From: Polaromonas sp.
GTDB taxonomy: Bacteria > Pseudomonadota > Gammaproteobacteria > Burkholderiales > Burkholderiaceae_C
Assembly (NCBI GenBank): GCA_026786065.1
Contig: JAJAYS010000390.1
Span: forward strand, 1 to 6,420
Reading direction: 5' to 3'
DNA length: 6,420 nt
Under the pieces are notes generated by a model, which was not told where the DNA came from, searched no databases, and saw only the letters and a list, made by a program, of their open reading frames with translations. The position numbers and the translations under genes were made by a program. Of this stretch, positions 6,275 to 6,420 are shown piece after piece (the stretch's first letter is position 1; each line of letters begins with the position of its first letter).

Positions 6275-6420
6275 GCCCGGCCGCCGGCACCCGACGGGGC
6301 GGGGCTGTGTACCCCAGCCGCCAGCCTGGCGGGGCTGATGGCCTAACTCGGCGGGCTCGGCACGCGGGCCGCCATCGTGGTGACGGCGGGCCTCGACGCC
6401 GCGCAAAAGCAGGCGATGCT
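6275..6420 (+). pseudogene. Inverted, broken partial copy of the Pat-like gene (codons 65-113), or an assembly artefact
   Basis: Read on the + strand this repeats the protein segment around LCTPAASLAGL and GTRAAIVVTAGLDAAQKQAM of the neighbouring Pat-like gene. The frame has a TAA at 6344-6346 where the gene has GAA, no start codon, and a TGA upstream at 6221-6223, so it cannot be expressed as the family protein. Similarity stops at about 6275 on the left and is still perfect at the window edge, so it may continue beyond. The differences from the gene are at 6276, 6279, 6285, 6296, 6297, 6303, 6313, 6331, 6340, 6344, 6353, 6367, 6379 and 6388; all are transversions and 13 of 14 create G or C. 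It may be a real inverted duplication or a chimeric or low-quality sequence end. Confidence 0.75.

Overview
The window is GC-rich DNA, by eye roughly two-thirds G+C, with strong G/C preference at third codon positions. It looks like a betaproteobacterium, most likely Burkholderiales/Comamonadaceae. The support is the gene content (a CbpA/CbpM co-chaperone pair and an acyl-CoA-synthetase/GNAT fusion protein) and an intergenic motif at about 3335-3390 that resembles a repeat I associate with comamonad genomes. The placement is an inference.

Layout. (1) Positions 1-330 (+) hold the 3' end of a SAM-dependent methyltransferase gene. One base later a membrane acyltransferase (acyltransferase 3 family) starts at a GTG and ends at 1534; the two look co-transcribed. 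(2) Positions 1535-1984 carry no intact gene. They contain a 161-bp element (1786-1946) with 18-bp terminal inverted repeats and no transposase, which looks like a MITE or a gutted insertion sequence. Its right end lies 38 bases from the next start codon. (3) Positions 1985-3237 (+) are a two-gene operon: cbpA, a class B-like DnaJ/curved-DNA-binding co-chaperone, and cbpM, its small modulator. (4) Positions 3238-3442 separate convergent genes and hold hairpins, an A8 tract that is a T tract on the minus strand, and the comamonad-like repeat. (5) Positions 3443-6115 (-) encode an 890-residue Pat/PatZ-type protein: an NDP-forming acyl-CoA synthetase module fused to a C-terminal GNAT lysine acetyltransferase. 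(6) Positions 6116-6420 hold the upstream region of that gene and then an inverted, degraded copy of part of the gene itself.

How the genes relate. The methyltransferase and acyltransferase are probably one transcription unit, with no visible pathway. CbpA and CbpM form a known functional pair in which CbpM inhibits CbpA. The Pat-like gene stands alone and converges on cbpAM.

The main oddity is the right edge. Positions 6275-6420 repeat codons 65-113 of the Pat-like gene in opposite orientation at about 90% identity without gaps. All 14 differences are transversions, and 11 of them equal the following + strand base. That pattern fits a sequencing or assembly artefact at least as well as a biological inverted duplication. 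I found no convincing new biological system. The best biological leads are the 161-bp element next to cbpA and the retained catalytic histidine in the Pat-like protein.
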